Assembly (NCBI GenBank): GCA_018398815.1
Contig: CM031628.1
Location: 10,522,946 to 10,547,097 of the forward strand
Origin: Conus ventricosus
Lineage: Eukaryota > Mollusca > Gastropoda > Neogastropoda > Conidae
DNA: 24,152 nt
Direction of reading: 5' to 3'
Of this stretch, positions 10,489-20,342 are shown one piece after another. Position 1 is the stretch's first letter; each line of letters starts with the position of its first letter. A program made the translations under genes and the position numbers. Below the pieces are notes generated by a model. That model ran no database searches. It worked only from the letters and a program-made list of their open reading frames with translations, and had not been told where the DNA came from.

Positions 10489-10853
10489 AGGGTGAAGAAA
10501 GGAAATCTTGCAATTGCACCAGAAAGGAGCAGTGCCCACTAAACAATAAATGTCTTCACAACAACATTGTATACCAGGCTACTGTGACATCAGAAAATGA
10601 AAAAGAAACATACATAGCGATCACTGAAAACCACTTCAAAACCAGATATGCAAACCACAAACAGTCATTTAATAAAGAAAAATATAAAAACCAAACAGAA
10701 CTGAGCAAATATATCTGGAAACTTAAAGACGCAAAAACAAGCTACAATATATCCTGGAAAATCATAAAAAGAGCATCACCATACAGCAATGTTTCAAAAA
10801 GGTGCAACCTATGTTTAACTGAAAAATGGTTAATACTATGCAAACCACATTAG
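10485..10853 (+). pseudogene. PLE GIY-YIG endonuclease domain (copy A)
   Basis: The open plus frame carries the hallmarks of the GIY-YIG nuclease of Penelope-like retroelements: a cysteine cluster SCNCTRKEQCPLNNKC (about 10506-10553), VYQATV (10569), TYIAITE (about 10608), FKTRYANHKQSF (10635), TELSKYIW (about 10695) and RCNLCLTEK (10800). This nuclease nicks target DNA to prime reverse transcription by the element's RT. The second half-motif, normally YIG, reads YIA here (copy C keeps YIG), and no RT is attached. After the last motif the frame stops at about 10851, and the homologous tail continues in another frame to 11085 because of a 1-bp deletion relative to copy C (cacatta against cacactta). 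It is dead as a gene. The family call is strong; the upstream (IY)n residues are only the translated TA repeat. Confidence 0.85.
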
Positions 10854-11112
10854 CAACTTTAAACACCAAAACAGAAATATCAAACAACTGCAGACATAAA
10901 TGGAAATCGTTGTTAGTGAACACACCCAAAACAAAAACCTGAAAGCCCCCAAAAAACACGTGCAGCCAACCTGCACGTGCAAACAACCGCAAACGGGAGC
11001 CCACACGCTATATAACATCAGCGGTGGGCAAACCAAAAACCATCCTGATGACAGCGCAACACGCTCGAAACAAATTTGTAGATAGTTTTAAGATTCCTCT
11101 TTTAACTTGTTT

Positions 11113-11116
<4 letters not shown>
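10486..11116 (+). mobile_element. Penelope-like element copy A, 5'-truncated
   Basis: Holds only the 3' end of a PLE: a GIY-YIG endonuclease region, the downstream tail and a hammerhead motif. It begins abruptly after (TA)n just before the cysteine cluster. It matches copy C (15730-16340) nearly base for base and copy B on the other strand. The 5' truncation fits incomplete reverse transcription. Both ends abut (TA)n. Confidence 0.85.
11036..11089 (+). ncRNA. Hammerhead ribozyme motif, copy A
   Basis: Core CTGATGA (11045-11051) and GAAA (11067-11070) flank stem II (AGCG/CGCT, 11053-11056 and 11062-11065, with a C-C mismatch at its base). Stem III is minimal, CAAATTTG (11071-11078), followed by the cleavage doublet TA (11079-11080). 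Stem I pairs AAAACCATC (11036-11044) with GATAGTTTT (11081-11089), eight pairs and one C-A mismatch. This is a type I hammerhead with very short stem III, the form known from Penelope-like elements. Predicted cleavage is after 11080. The C-C mismatch next to the core may lower activity. Confidence 0.75.
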
Positions 11117-11199
<83 letters not shown>

Positions 11200-11210
11200 T
11201 AATATATATA
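11117..11210. repeat. (TA)n array between the 3' ends of PLE copies A and B
   Basis: Interrupted TA repeat. Copy A ends on its left and minus-strand copy B ends on its right, so two converging 3' ends meet at one TA array. Confidence 0.95.
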
Positions 11211-11236
11211 GATCAATGTGATTAAAATACCCAAAA

Positions 11237-11282
11237 CGATTTTTAGAGTGCTCAACCCCTTGGGGAGCAACATTTGTTAAAA
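11237..11282 (-). repeat. PLE terminal sequence (copy B side)
   Basis: Plus-strand text agtgctcaaccccttgggg followed by agcaacatttgtt, with the palindrome ccccttgggg at 11256-11265. It recurs at 16461-16508 in the same window orientation. Here it lies downstream of the minus-strand hammerhead B; there it lies upstream of plus-strand hammerhead D. Relative to the elements it is therefore an inverted terminal sequence. Confidence 0.7.
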
Positions 11283-11296
11283 TAAGGTTTTAAAAG

Positions 11297-11350
11297 AAGT
11301 GATCTACAAATTTGTTTCGAGCGTGTTACGCTGTCATCAGGATGGTTTTT
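11297..11350 (-). ncRNA. Hammerhead ribozyme motif, copy B
   Basis: The minus strand reads CTGATGA (11340-11334), stem II AGCGT/ACGCT, GAAA, minimal stem III CAAATTTG, then TA with predicted cleavage before GATC (11304-11301). The core is identical to that of copy C. Stem I begins with three pairs (ATC/GAT) and then has an internal mismatch region before A/T pairing resumes. The C-C mismatch at the base of stem II is shared with copies A and C. Confidence 0.7.
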
Positions 11351-11668
11351 TGGTTTGCCCACCGCCGATGTTATATAGCGTGTGGGCTCCCGTTTGCGGT
11401 TGTTTGCACGTGCGGGTTGGCTGCACGTGTTTTTTTTTTGGGACTTTCAGGTTTTTGCTTTGGGTGTATTCACTAACAACGATTTCCATTTATGCCTGCA
11501 GTTGTTTACTATTTATGTTTTGGTGTTTAAAGTTGCGAAGTGTGGTTTGCATAGTATTAACCATTTTTCAGTTAAACATAGGTTGCACCTTTTTGAAACA
11601 TTGCTGTATGGTGATGCTCTTTTTATGATTTTCCAGGATATATTGTAGCTTGTTTTTGCGTCTTTAAA
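11350..11668 (-). pseudogene. PLE GIY-YIG 3' half and tail (copy B)
   Basis: The reverse complement matches copy A from the lysine/aspartate segment before SYNISWKIIKRASPYSN through RCNLCLTEK and on into the tail up to the hammerhead. It stops at 11668, exactly where a foreign segment joins. The missing N-terminal half resumes at 12721. The plus-strand frames here are antisense shadows. Confidence 0.75.
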
Positions 11669-12720
11669 ACCCGTTGAGCGCCTTTAATCAGTCAGCTGAC
11701 GCTGTAATAAAAGTGCTTTTCCAGTGCCTATGGGCATTCCCCTGACGTCATGCATTTTTCTTGAATTTTCATTCGTTACTATTTCTATCAACGGACTCAA
11801 ATAGAGTTTGCGTAAAAAGCCTTATATGTCTGTAGTTTTAAAATAATATGTAAATGACCACCGTGGGGGGGAAAGCCCATTTATTCTCATCACTGACTGG
11901 ATGACCAGCCACACTTTCGTGTCCGCTTGCAAAGATGGGCGGCGAAACCCTTTCGACCCCCCGCGCCCAAATCAACGTTTTTACACAGCTGGCGGGCTTC
12001 TGGGGTTTTTTGAAAAACACAAAAATCTTTTTAAAGACTCACTCGAGCATAAAGGTGAGATGAAGTGGGTGGAATTCCCGACCATATTCGCAGTTATTGA
12101 TAGGGCCTGTGCCCTCAGTGTGTGTGTTACTTAAAGCGTCGAACAGCCACCCTATGTGTACTCTGCACCCATGCTGGTTTCCAGTGTGTGAAAGTCGCGT
12201 AGGGGGGAGCGGGTTTGCTCGCGGCGTGACACGGTGCGGGGACAAAAAAGGTGGGGGAAGATGAGGGGGAAAAAAGGGGGTTAAAAGTCAAGAAAGGGGG
12301 GTGTGGTGGGGAGGGGGGGGGGGGGCGTGGTCGGGACGGTCAGCTGCATCGAGTGTGGCGCTTGAAGACTTCCAAACTGTTTTATTTTCTTTTACAGGTG
12401 TTGGTTGACAATACAAACTTTTTTTAAATTTTTTTTTCGTGTGTTCTTGTTGATGTGTAGGCCGGGTAAAACAAGTTTTTGATCGGCAAAAAAATCTACC
12501 AACAAAAGCCAAATACTTTTTTATTAAAAAAATTAAAACAAAAGAACCCCAGATCAAATTTTCATTCTTTTTCCTTCAAAAAGATATAGTTTTTCTTTTT
12601 TTCATTTTTTGTAGTTTCTGTGCAAGAATGTTTTTTTTAATTATGACCCCCAAATCTGAGAGCCCCGGGACCGGGGGAACACCTTTTTTGTATTATTGTG
12701 AGGCCTAAAGGGGCTTTGGT
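11669..12720. mobile_element. Foreign insertion (about 1.05 kb) in PLE copy B
   Basis: Copies A and C run continuously from gagcaaatatatctggaaac into ttaaagacgc. In copy B these two halves lie at 12721 onward and up to 11668, separated by unrelated DNA. The ends are weakly inverted: aaccc..gcgccttta at the left (about 11668-11685) against the complement of taaaggggctttggtt (12705-12720) at the right. It has no recognised ORF. It contains a G tract (about 12309-12325) and GC-rich parts. A non-autonomous DNA transposon is one explanation; no clear target-site duplication is visible and the TIR is tentative. Confidence 0.55.
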
Positions 12721-12975
12721 TCCAAAAATTTATTTGCTCAGTTCTTTTTGGGTTTTTAAAATATTTTTCTTTATTAATGACTGTTTGTGGTTTCCATATC
12801 GGTTTTTTGAAGTGGTTTTCATATTTATGTTTCTTTTTTCATTTTCTGATGTCACGAGCCTGGTATACAATGTTGTTGAGAAACATTTATGTTTAGGGGC
12901 ACTGCCCCTTTTCTGGTGAAATTTGCAATTTTTCCCTTTTTCTTTACCCTTCTTTGCTGTGTTGATTTTCATTTT
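12721..12975 (-). pseudogene. PLE GIY-YIG 5' half (copy B)
   Basis: The minus frame retains pieces of the copy A/C protein: NCKFHQKRGSAPKHKC in place of the cysteine cluster, VTSENEK, NRYGNHKQS and KELSK. Several cysteines and the YIG motif are lost, and indels disrupt the frame. It ends at 12721 at the insertion junction. Confidence 0.7.
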
Positions 12976-14150
12976 TTATGCGTCAATTAGGTTTTTGGGG
13001 TTGGGCATACATGAGTACGATATTTGACATGTTTTTTTTTAAAAAATATTTTCGACAGTTGTGTTTTTTGGGAAAATAAAGTTGTTAGGTTTTTTGAAGA
13101 ATTCTTTCCCTATTTGTTTTGATTTTCCCCGTCGTTGGGGGGTTTTTAAAACCATATGTTTTTTTTTCCTATTTTTCTTGTTTTTATTTGTGTTGTTGTC
13201 GGGTTGTTTTGAAAATTTGTAATTGACCACTTGTTTTTAGTGTCCTGGTATTCGACTGTGCATTGTTGAACACTCCTCCTGCATGACAGGTTTGATATCT
13301 CTTGTTTATCCATGGGGTTATGGTTTTTAATACAGATGGGGGATGTTATTTTTGGGTGTTACATAAAGGGGTGTATCGTTGGGTTTTTTGTATGGTTTAT
13401 ATATTGATTTTGAGCCCCCGTGTTTGTCTAAGTAGTTATACCTTTTTTTTTGCTTCAATGGAAATCTTTAAGTTGGGGTTTTGGAGATTTTTTCATAGTT
13501 CTTTCTTCTTGTTTTGATGGGTTTTGGGTTGTTTAGTGCAGCAAGGCCATCGTCTCTGATAGCCGACTTTTTTCCGGTTTTTTTTTGATGTTTGGACAGC
13601 ATGAATAGTCCGACCATTTTTTAAAGTTTCTGCACCCTCATATGTCCCATGGTTTTGCAAAGTTGAGTTTCTGTTTTTTTCCTGATCCAGGTTTTTTTTT
13701 GGTGTGTTTAAAAATTTTTTTTGGGTGGGGAAAAAGATTTCCTTTCTGACCCTGTTAAAGTCTGTTTGGGGTTCTGGAAACTTTAGGGGTTTTTGGGGAT
13801 AGTTTCCCCCTTATAGAGGGTAAAGCACATGCAAATGTGATGAATACTGTTTACTTTGTTTATTTAGGTTTTTTTAAACCATTGGATAACTTGATGGTTT
13901 TTCCAAATTGTATTCAGGTTTGATTTAGTTCTTTTTATTTTTTTTCCAGAATTCTCTTGTTTTTTTTTGCCAATTCCCGATTTGATGGGGGTTTTTTTAG
14001 TTACATGTTTTATTGTTAGAAAAATTTGGGGTTTTGGCTTTGAGGTTAGAAAGCTTCTTTTTTTGCTGTCGCTTTACCTGTCACTTAGGTCCATGCGCTC
14101 CCGCAAGTTCTTTTTCTTTAGTGCGGGTACGTCATTATATTTTTGTTAGC
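12976..14150 (-). pseudogene. PLE reverse transcriptase remnants (copy B)
   Basis: The minus strand parallels copy C segment by segment: the segment containing LREHMDLSDR (near 14100), the Y-R-D-D catalytic segment at about 13561-13538 with one base lost, the LKISIEA thumb segment (near 13460) and the NKKNRKKK segment (near 13170). Many frameshifts and stops. The identity rests on alignment with copy C rather than on its own open frames. Confidence 0.7.
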
Positions 14151-14493
14151 TTTTTTGGTTTTTTTAAAATTTTTTTCAAGGAGTTGGGGGTATTCTTTTT
14201 GGGTTTCCCAAATTTTTAGTAGTTACGGTTTTTTCAGCCTTACAAATATTTTTTGGTTTTGTATTTGTTTTAAATTTGGGTTTTTTAAACGTTGTTTGGA
14301 AAAAGGTTTGATTTTTTAAATTGAAAGTTGGCTACATTCTTTTCATTTTTTCCCAAAAACTTTCATTTCCTATGGCGGTGGGGATCGCCATGATTTTAGT
14401 CAAGGTGTTTTTGTCCCTTTTTTTTTACGTTTGGGGTTTTTAAAAAAAGAAAAGCTTCCATCTCTATTGTGTTGAACTTTTCAGTTGTTCTAT

Positions 14494-15710
14494 TATTCAG
14501 AAAAACAAAAAAAGCTACAAAAAAAAACTGACAGTATCCCATAAAGAAAAAGAACTTGCAGAGCGCATAGACCTAATGACGGATAGAAGCACAGCAACAA
14601 AAGAAGCTTTTATAACACTCAAAGACCCCAAGCCCAATTTCATAACAATCCAAAATGTAACAATAAACCCATCCAAATCTGGGAAATTTGGGAAAATAAG
14701 CAAAAGAATTCTGGAAAAAATAATAAAGAACGTAAAAAAAACTCTGAAACAACCTCTGGAAAACCATACGAAGTTTTCCAATGGTTAAAAACCTCAAAAA
14801 ACAAAGTAATCGTATTTTATCACATTTGACAAGTGACTTTTTCCCCCTATAGATGAGGGAAATACTTCACCAAAAAACCCTGAAGTTTGCAGAACCACAC
14901 AGACATAACAGGTCGAAAAGGAAATCATTTTCCACACCAAGAAAAAAAAATTTCTACACAGCAAAAAAAGAAACCTGGACAGGAAAAAACCCAAAAGAAA
15001 CTAAATTCGACGTAACCATGGGAAATGAGGTGCAGAAACATGTGAATGGTCGGGCTATTCATGCGTCCAAACATCAAGAAAAAACTCGGAAAAAAAGTCG
15101 GGCTATACAGAGACGATGGCCCTTTTGCACAAACCCAAAAATCCAAGAACCTGAAAACAAGAAGAAAAAACTAGCAAAATCTTCCAAACCACAACTTAAA
15201 GATTACCATTGAAGCAAACAAAAAGGTAGTGAACTACTTAGACATAACACTGGATCTCAACAATCACATATATAAACCATACAAGAAGCCCAACGATACA
15301 CCTCTTTATGTACACACCAAAAGTAACCATCCACCATCTGTATTAAAGACCATACCCCATGGCATAAACAAGAGACTATCAAACCTGTCATGCAGTGAGA
15401 GAGTGTTCAACAATGCAGCAGTCGAATACCAGGAGGCACTAAAAACAGTGGATACAATTACAAATTACAATACAACCCAGACAACAACACAAATAAAAGC
15501 AAGAAAAATAGGAAGAGAAAAATCATATGGTATAACCCCCCATACGACGGGAAACTCAAAACAAACATAGGGAAAGAATTCTTCAAAATCCTAACAACTT
15601 CATTTCCAAAAGAACACAAACTGTCGAAAATATTTACAAAAACACTGTCAAACTATCGTACTCATGTATGCCCAACCTCAAAAACCTAATTGACGCATCC
15701 AACAAAATGA
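14494..15710 (+). pseudogene. PLE reverse transcriptase (copy C), frameshifted
   Basis: Frame segments in order: KEKELAERIDLMTDRST, then AFITLKDPKPNF and INPSKSGKFGKISKRILE (14530-14720, RT fingers motifs typical of PLEs); LYRDDG (15103-15120, the catalytic Y-x-D-D, both aspartates intact); [10 protein letters not shown] and [20 protein letters not shown] with [20 protein letters not shown] (15230-15400, the PLE thumb). Then come the NRKRKI..W and [15 protein letters not shown] segments up to 15700. At least four frame changes separate these, so no protein can be made. PLE RTs are related to telomerase RT and copy element RNA at a nick. The segment 14790-15220 is the most degraded; 15229-15500 is clean. 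Confidence 0.85.
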
Positions 15711-15721
15711 AATCAACACAG

Positions 15722-16190
15722 CAAAGAAGGTAAAGAAAGGAAATCTTGCAATTGCACCAGAAAGGAGCAGTGCCCACTAAACAATAAATGTCTTCTCAAC
15801 AACATTGTATACCAGGCTACTGTGACATCAGAAAATGAAAAAGAAACATACATAGGGATCACTGAAAAAACCCTTTCAAAACCAGATATGCAAACCACAA
15901 ACAGTCATTAATAAAGAAAAATATAAAAACCAAACAGAACTGAGCAAATATATCTGGAAACTTAAAGACGCAAAAACAAGCTACAAATATCCTGGAAAAT
16001 CATAAAAAGAGCATCACCATACAGCAATGTTTCAAAAAGGTGCAACCTATGTTTAACTGAAAAATGTTAATATCTATGCAAACCACACTTAGCAACTTTA
16101 AACACCAAAACAGAAATAGTAAACAACTGCAGGCATAAATGGAAATCGTTGTTAGTGAATACACCAAAGCAAAAACCTGAAAGTCCCAAA
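15722..16190 (+). pseudogene. PLE GIY-YIG endonuclease domain and tail (copy C)
   Basis: Starts with the cysteine cluster SCNCTRKEQC (about 15745), then VYQATV and TYIGITE (about 15850) with both halves of the GIY-YIG signature intact, unlike copy A. A frameshift follows at ctgaaaaaaccc, and more indels disrupt the RY..NHKQSF and TELSKYIW segments. RCNLCLTEK is readable near 16040, followed by a stop caused by a 1-bp deletion (tgttaat against tggttaat). The tail continues open to the hammerhead. Confidence 0.8.
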
Positions 16191-16270
16191 AAACACGTGC
16201 AGCCAACCCGCACGTGTAAACAACCGCAAACGGGAGCCACACGCTATATAACATCGGCGGTGGGCAAACC

Positions 16271-16330
16271 AAAAACCATCCTGATGACAGCGTAACACGC
16301 TCGAAACAAATTTGTAGATCACTTCTTTTA
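16271..16330 (+). ncRNA. Hammerhead ribozyme motif, copy C
   Basis: CTGATGA (16281-16287), stem II AGCGT/ACGCT (5 bp, AAC loop), GAAA (16303-16306), minimal stem III CAAATTTG (16307-16314) and TA (16315-16316), cleavage predicted after 16316. Stem I begins ATC/GAT, then an internal loop, then A/T pairs (AAAA with TTTT). Same C-C mismatch at the base of stem II as copies A and B. Confidence 0.7.
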
Positions 16331-16342
16331 AAACCTTATTTT

Positions 16343-16347
<5 letters not shown>

Positions 16348-16419
<72 letters not shown>

Positions 16420-16435
16420 ATTATATATATATATA
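16348..16435. repeat. (TA)n array after the 3' end of PLE copy C
   Basis: About 88 bp of interrupted TA starting directly after ttttaacaa of copy C. Confidence 0.97.
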
Positions 16436-16460
16436 CACGAACAGTATAAAAATGTCCTTT

Positions 16461-16737
<277 letters not shown>

Positions 16738-16932
16738 TCAATCTATACAGACGTTAATTTGCACCCTCATTGCTAACTGGATTTATTTGCAAATGGTAAT
16801 AGAACTGTCTGTGTTAGTGTCTCCCACCCACCAAACACTGCCCCCACACCCTCAGAATAAGTATTTAGGGGGAAATGGAACGAACACTTGAGGCATTTAA
16901 AGCACATCAGAGCATGGGTGATAATGATTCAG

Positions 16933-16998
<66 letters not shown>
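16933..16998. repeat. (GA)n microsatellite
   Basis: GA units with two gaag interruptions. Confidence 0.97.
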
Positions 16999-17001
<3 letters not shown>

Positions 17002-18152
17002 CAATTACATCCATGGCACCAGTAATGTAGGTGATGTTAAATCCAATCATGACTGTAATAGGATGACGTCTCCACAGAAGTTGCAGGATAGCCGTCACGT
17101 TATCATCTGGTTTCAGACTGGCCAGCTGAGCTCCCCGTCTCTCACACAGTTTGTTTGCTTGTGATGTCCTATCCCTTTCTGCAAAACTGGAGATAGCACT
17201 TGTCTCCCACTCGAATCCTTCCTAGGGTAGGATAAAACATAACAGAACAAGACATGAGAAGAAAGCACAGAGTTGAATAAATCAGATACAGATAGGATGC
17301 AACAAAATGACATGAAGTATGATGAACATACTGTGATGTAATTCTCTGAAACAAAAAGGTTTCAACATTTTAGAAAGAAAAAAAAAAAACTCATAAAAAT
17401 ACCCGGAGGTTATCTTTCTGAAGCAAAATTCATGAACAATCTTCTTGATGAAGGCCATAAGACCACAGATAGTTTAGTAGACAGTTAATTAATCTAGGGA
17501 TGTTTATGTCCCAGCTCATAAAGTTTTCTGTCAGATTTGCACTTTCATCTCTGAATGGGAAAGCGGTCTCATAAATGCCAAGCTTATTGGACAATGTCTT
17601 TGAATTTTGGTTTTCTGTTTTCAAGGAGGATAAAAGGTTCAAACGCACAGATACAATGACTGTGGTCCACATGAGGGAAAACAAACAAACAAACAAACAA
17701 ACAAACAAAACAAACAACAACAAAAAAAACAAACAAACAAAACTGTAGTTAAAACTCCTTTAAGAAAAAATCAAGAAAGTTACATATTTTTCCTGTTAAC
17801 CTTGTGATTCTACTGAAATGGAATTTTGCAAAATGTATATGTTGTTCATGAAAGCTTACACATTCTACGTGTCGTAACGCATATATTTGGGCAGACAACT
17901 TAGAAACTGCCTGGGAAATATTTGTATTTATAGCACTTTAATAGTAATTATGATAATTATACAGTTACAGTTTTAGCTGGCGCGTTAAAGGAACAAACTC
18001 TAGGGCAAAATCTCTGGTGACTGGAGTTGATTTGGTATGGCTGACGCTTTTCAACAATGAAGCGAAAAGACAGTAACTCAGTGAATCCAGTGAATGAAAT
18101 TGCTGTGTTTCGTTTGCCACTTTCGAAAATATACACTCGAAGTAAACTGATC
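16999..18152. other. 1.15 kb without a recognisable gene; contains (AAAC)n
   Basis: (AAAC)n with CAA breaks at 17678-17742. No domain is recognised in any short open frame. The sequence runs into the N gap. Confidence 0.5.
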
Positions 18153-19152
18153 NNNNNNNNNNNNNNNNNNNNNNNNNNNNNNNNNNNNNNNNNNNNNNNN
18201 NNNNNNNNNNNNNNNNNNNNNNNNNNNNNNNNNNNNNNNNNNNNNNNNNNNNNNNNNNNNNNNNNNNNNNNNNNNNNNNNNNNNNNNNNNNNNNNNNNNN
18301 NNNNNNNNNNNNNNNNNNNNNNNNNNNNNNNNNNNNNNNNNNNNNNNNNNNNNNNNNNNNNNNNNNNNNNNNNNNNNNNNNNNNNNNNNNNNNNNNNNNN
18401 NNNNNNNNNNNNNNNNNNNNNNNNNNNNNNNNNNNNNNNNNNNNNNNNNNNNNNNNNNNNNNNNNNNNNNNNNNNNNNNNNNNNNNNNNNNNNNNNNNNN
18501 NNNNNNNNNNNNNNNNNNNNNNNNNNNNNNNNNNNNNNNNNNNNNNNNNNNNNNNNNNNNNNNNNNNNNNNNNNNNNNNNNNNNNNNNNNNNNNNNNNNN
18601 NNNNNNNNNNNNNNNNNNNNNNNNNNNNNNNNNNNNNNNNNNNNNNNNNNNNNNNNNNNNNNNNNNNNNNNNNNNNNNNNNNNNNNNNNNNNNNNNNNNN
18701 NNNNNNNNNNNNNNNNNNNNNNNNNNNNNNNNNNNNNNNNNNNNNNNNNNNNNNNNNNNNNNNNNNNNNNNNNNNNNNNNNNNNNNNNNNNNNNNNNNNN
18801 NNNNNNNNNNNNNNNNNNNNNNNNNNNNNNNNNNNNNNNNNNNNNNNNNNNNNNNNNNNNNNNNNNNNNNNNNNNNNNNNNNNNNNNNNNNNNNNNNNNN
18901 NNNNNNNNNNNNNNNNNNNNNNNNNNNNNNNNNNNNNNNNNNNNNNNNNNNNNNNNNNNNNNNNNNNNNNNNNNNNNNNNNNNNNNNNNNNNNNNNNNNN
19001 NNNNNNNNNNNNNNNNNNNNNNNNNNNNNNNNNNNNNNNNNNNNNNNNNNNNNNNNNNNNNNNNNNNNNNNNNNNNNNNNNNNNNNNNNNNNNNNNNNNN
19101 NNNNNNNNNNNNNNNNNNNNNNNNNNNNNNNNNNNNNNNNNNNNNNNNNNNN
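18153..19152. other. Assembly gap of exactly 1000 N
   Basis: A round-number run of N, most likely a placeholder whose true size is unknown. Long open frames reported across it are meaningless. Confidence 0.99.
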
Positions 19153-20165
19153 CTAAGAAGTCGATTATACAAAGTTATTTGGTCAAATATCAGATCTGTA
19201 AGTATGAAAATGTCAATTATAATGAAATTAATTCTCAACTGTGGTATGGTCATTTCTGTGGATCTTCAATGATGGTGAAAATGCAGATCAACACGAAAAT
19301 ACTGTGACAGAAGAAGAAAACGATAATGCAGCAGAACCTCTGTTCAGTGACCCAATATCCAAAGGTGAAGTTATAAACGGTATAACACATTTAAAAACTA
19401 GAAAAAAGAGTGGTATCGATAACATATATGAAAATGTTCAAACTGGCAAATCTGCTTTCATTGATTTTTTTATTTTATCTCTTTAACATCCTCTTTGAGA
19501 AAGGAACATTTCCAGTCGTCTGGTCAAAGTCTATTATAGTACCGATATAGAAAAAGGGAGACATGAACAATCCAGATAACTACAGAGGAGTAGCACTGAC
19601 AAGTGTAATAGGAAAGATTTAAACGCATATCTTGAATAAAGAGCTTACTAAGTGGACAGATAAAAACAGTTGAAGAGTAGGCAGGATTTAGAGAGGGCTA
19701 AAGCACCATAGACCATGAACGTACCTCAAATGCATTAGCCGAAAGTATTTCAATAGAAATTATAATCTGTATGCTGCATTCATTGACGTCGAGAAGGCAT
19801 TTGATGCTGTGAATAGAAATGAAATTGTGGGATGTGTTGAGAAACAGTGGCATTAAAGGTAAACTGTACAAAACCATCAGAGGTATGTATTATACAGTTC
19901 TGGCATGTGTGTGAGACAAACACGTTTACACTGATTTCTTCATTTGTCCGAGAGGCGTTAAGCAAGGTTGTTTACTTAGCCCACAGTTGTTTTATTTTTT
20001 CGTACTAATGAAATGGCTATCAAATTAACAAAAAGGGGAAAGCATGGACAATGAATGATCCCAGGAGCTCTTGAAATATGTTTGATGCTATTTGCTGATT
20101 ATGTTATTGTTCTCTCAGATACTGTTGTTGGCTTGCAAAATCATTTGAATATTCTAAAACTAAGA
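19153..20165 (+). pseudogene. Non-LTR retrotransposon reverse transcriptase, dead
   Basis: Readable in shifting plus frames: PLFSDPISKGEVINGITHLK with KSGIDN (about 19335-19425, the region before the RT), NPDNYRGVALTSVIGKI (19568-19618), YAAFIDVEKAFDAVNR (19770-19817), RGVKQGCLLSPQLF (19951-19992), then LFADYVIVLSDT and LQNHLNIL (20088-20150). These are the ordered RT motifs of LINE-type elements (target-primed reverse transcriptases). The catalytic FADD is FADY, one G-to-T change, and in-frame stops and indels occur (for instance tag just before KKGD near 19550). The 5' part lies in the N gap. The 3' part is replaced by an AAG array. Clade not determined; the style is that of the CR1/Jockey/I group. 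Confidence 0.85.
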
Positions 20166-20184
20166 AAAAAGAAAGCTGAAGAAG

Positions 20185-20185
20185 C

Positions 20186-20216
<31 letters not shown>

Positions 20217-20231
20217 AAGAAGAAGAAGAAG

Positions 20232-20261
<30 letters not shown>
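20185..20261. repeat. (AAG)n microsatellite
   Basis: About 25 AAG units continuing the lysine-rich end of the RT frame. It is probably an expansion inside or at the broken end of the LINE relic. Confidence 0.97.
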
Positions 20262-20262
<1 letters not shown>

Positions 20263-20342
20263 TGGTAAAGAAAAAAGACTGGGATCTTAATAAGGCTGAA
20301 CTAGATTTGTGGTAGTTACGGCAAGAACATATTTGATTTCAG

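Larger units (their letters stand above)
11237..14450 (-). mobile_element. Penelope-like element copy B, minus strand, interrupted
   Basis: Read on the minus strand it runs from about 14450 (RT upstream region) through RT remnants (about 14110-12975), the GIY-YIG start (about 12970-12721), an inserted foreign segment (11669-12720), the GIY-YIG end (11668-11540), the tail, a hammerhead (11350-11297) and a terminal sequence ending near 11237. It is homologous to copy C throughout, but homopolymers are lengthened and many isolated bases are replaced by their neighbours. Outer boundaries are approximate. Confidence 0.8.
14480..16347 (+). mobile_element. Penelope-like element copy C, plus strand
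   Basis: Runs from the RT N-terminal region (about 14494) through RT, thumb, GIY-YIG, tail and hammerhead to ttttaac just before (TA)n at 16348. It is head to head with copy B. It is 5'-incomplete: no sequence upstream of the RT remains on this strand. Confidence 0.85.

Noticed and set aside
12698..14781. Phenylalanine/leucine-rich frames on the strand opposite each PLE copy
   Set aside because: Antisense shadows of the A-rich PLE coding strand.
18057..19307. 416- and 391-codon open frames
   Set aside because: They exist only because the 1000 N contain no stop codons.
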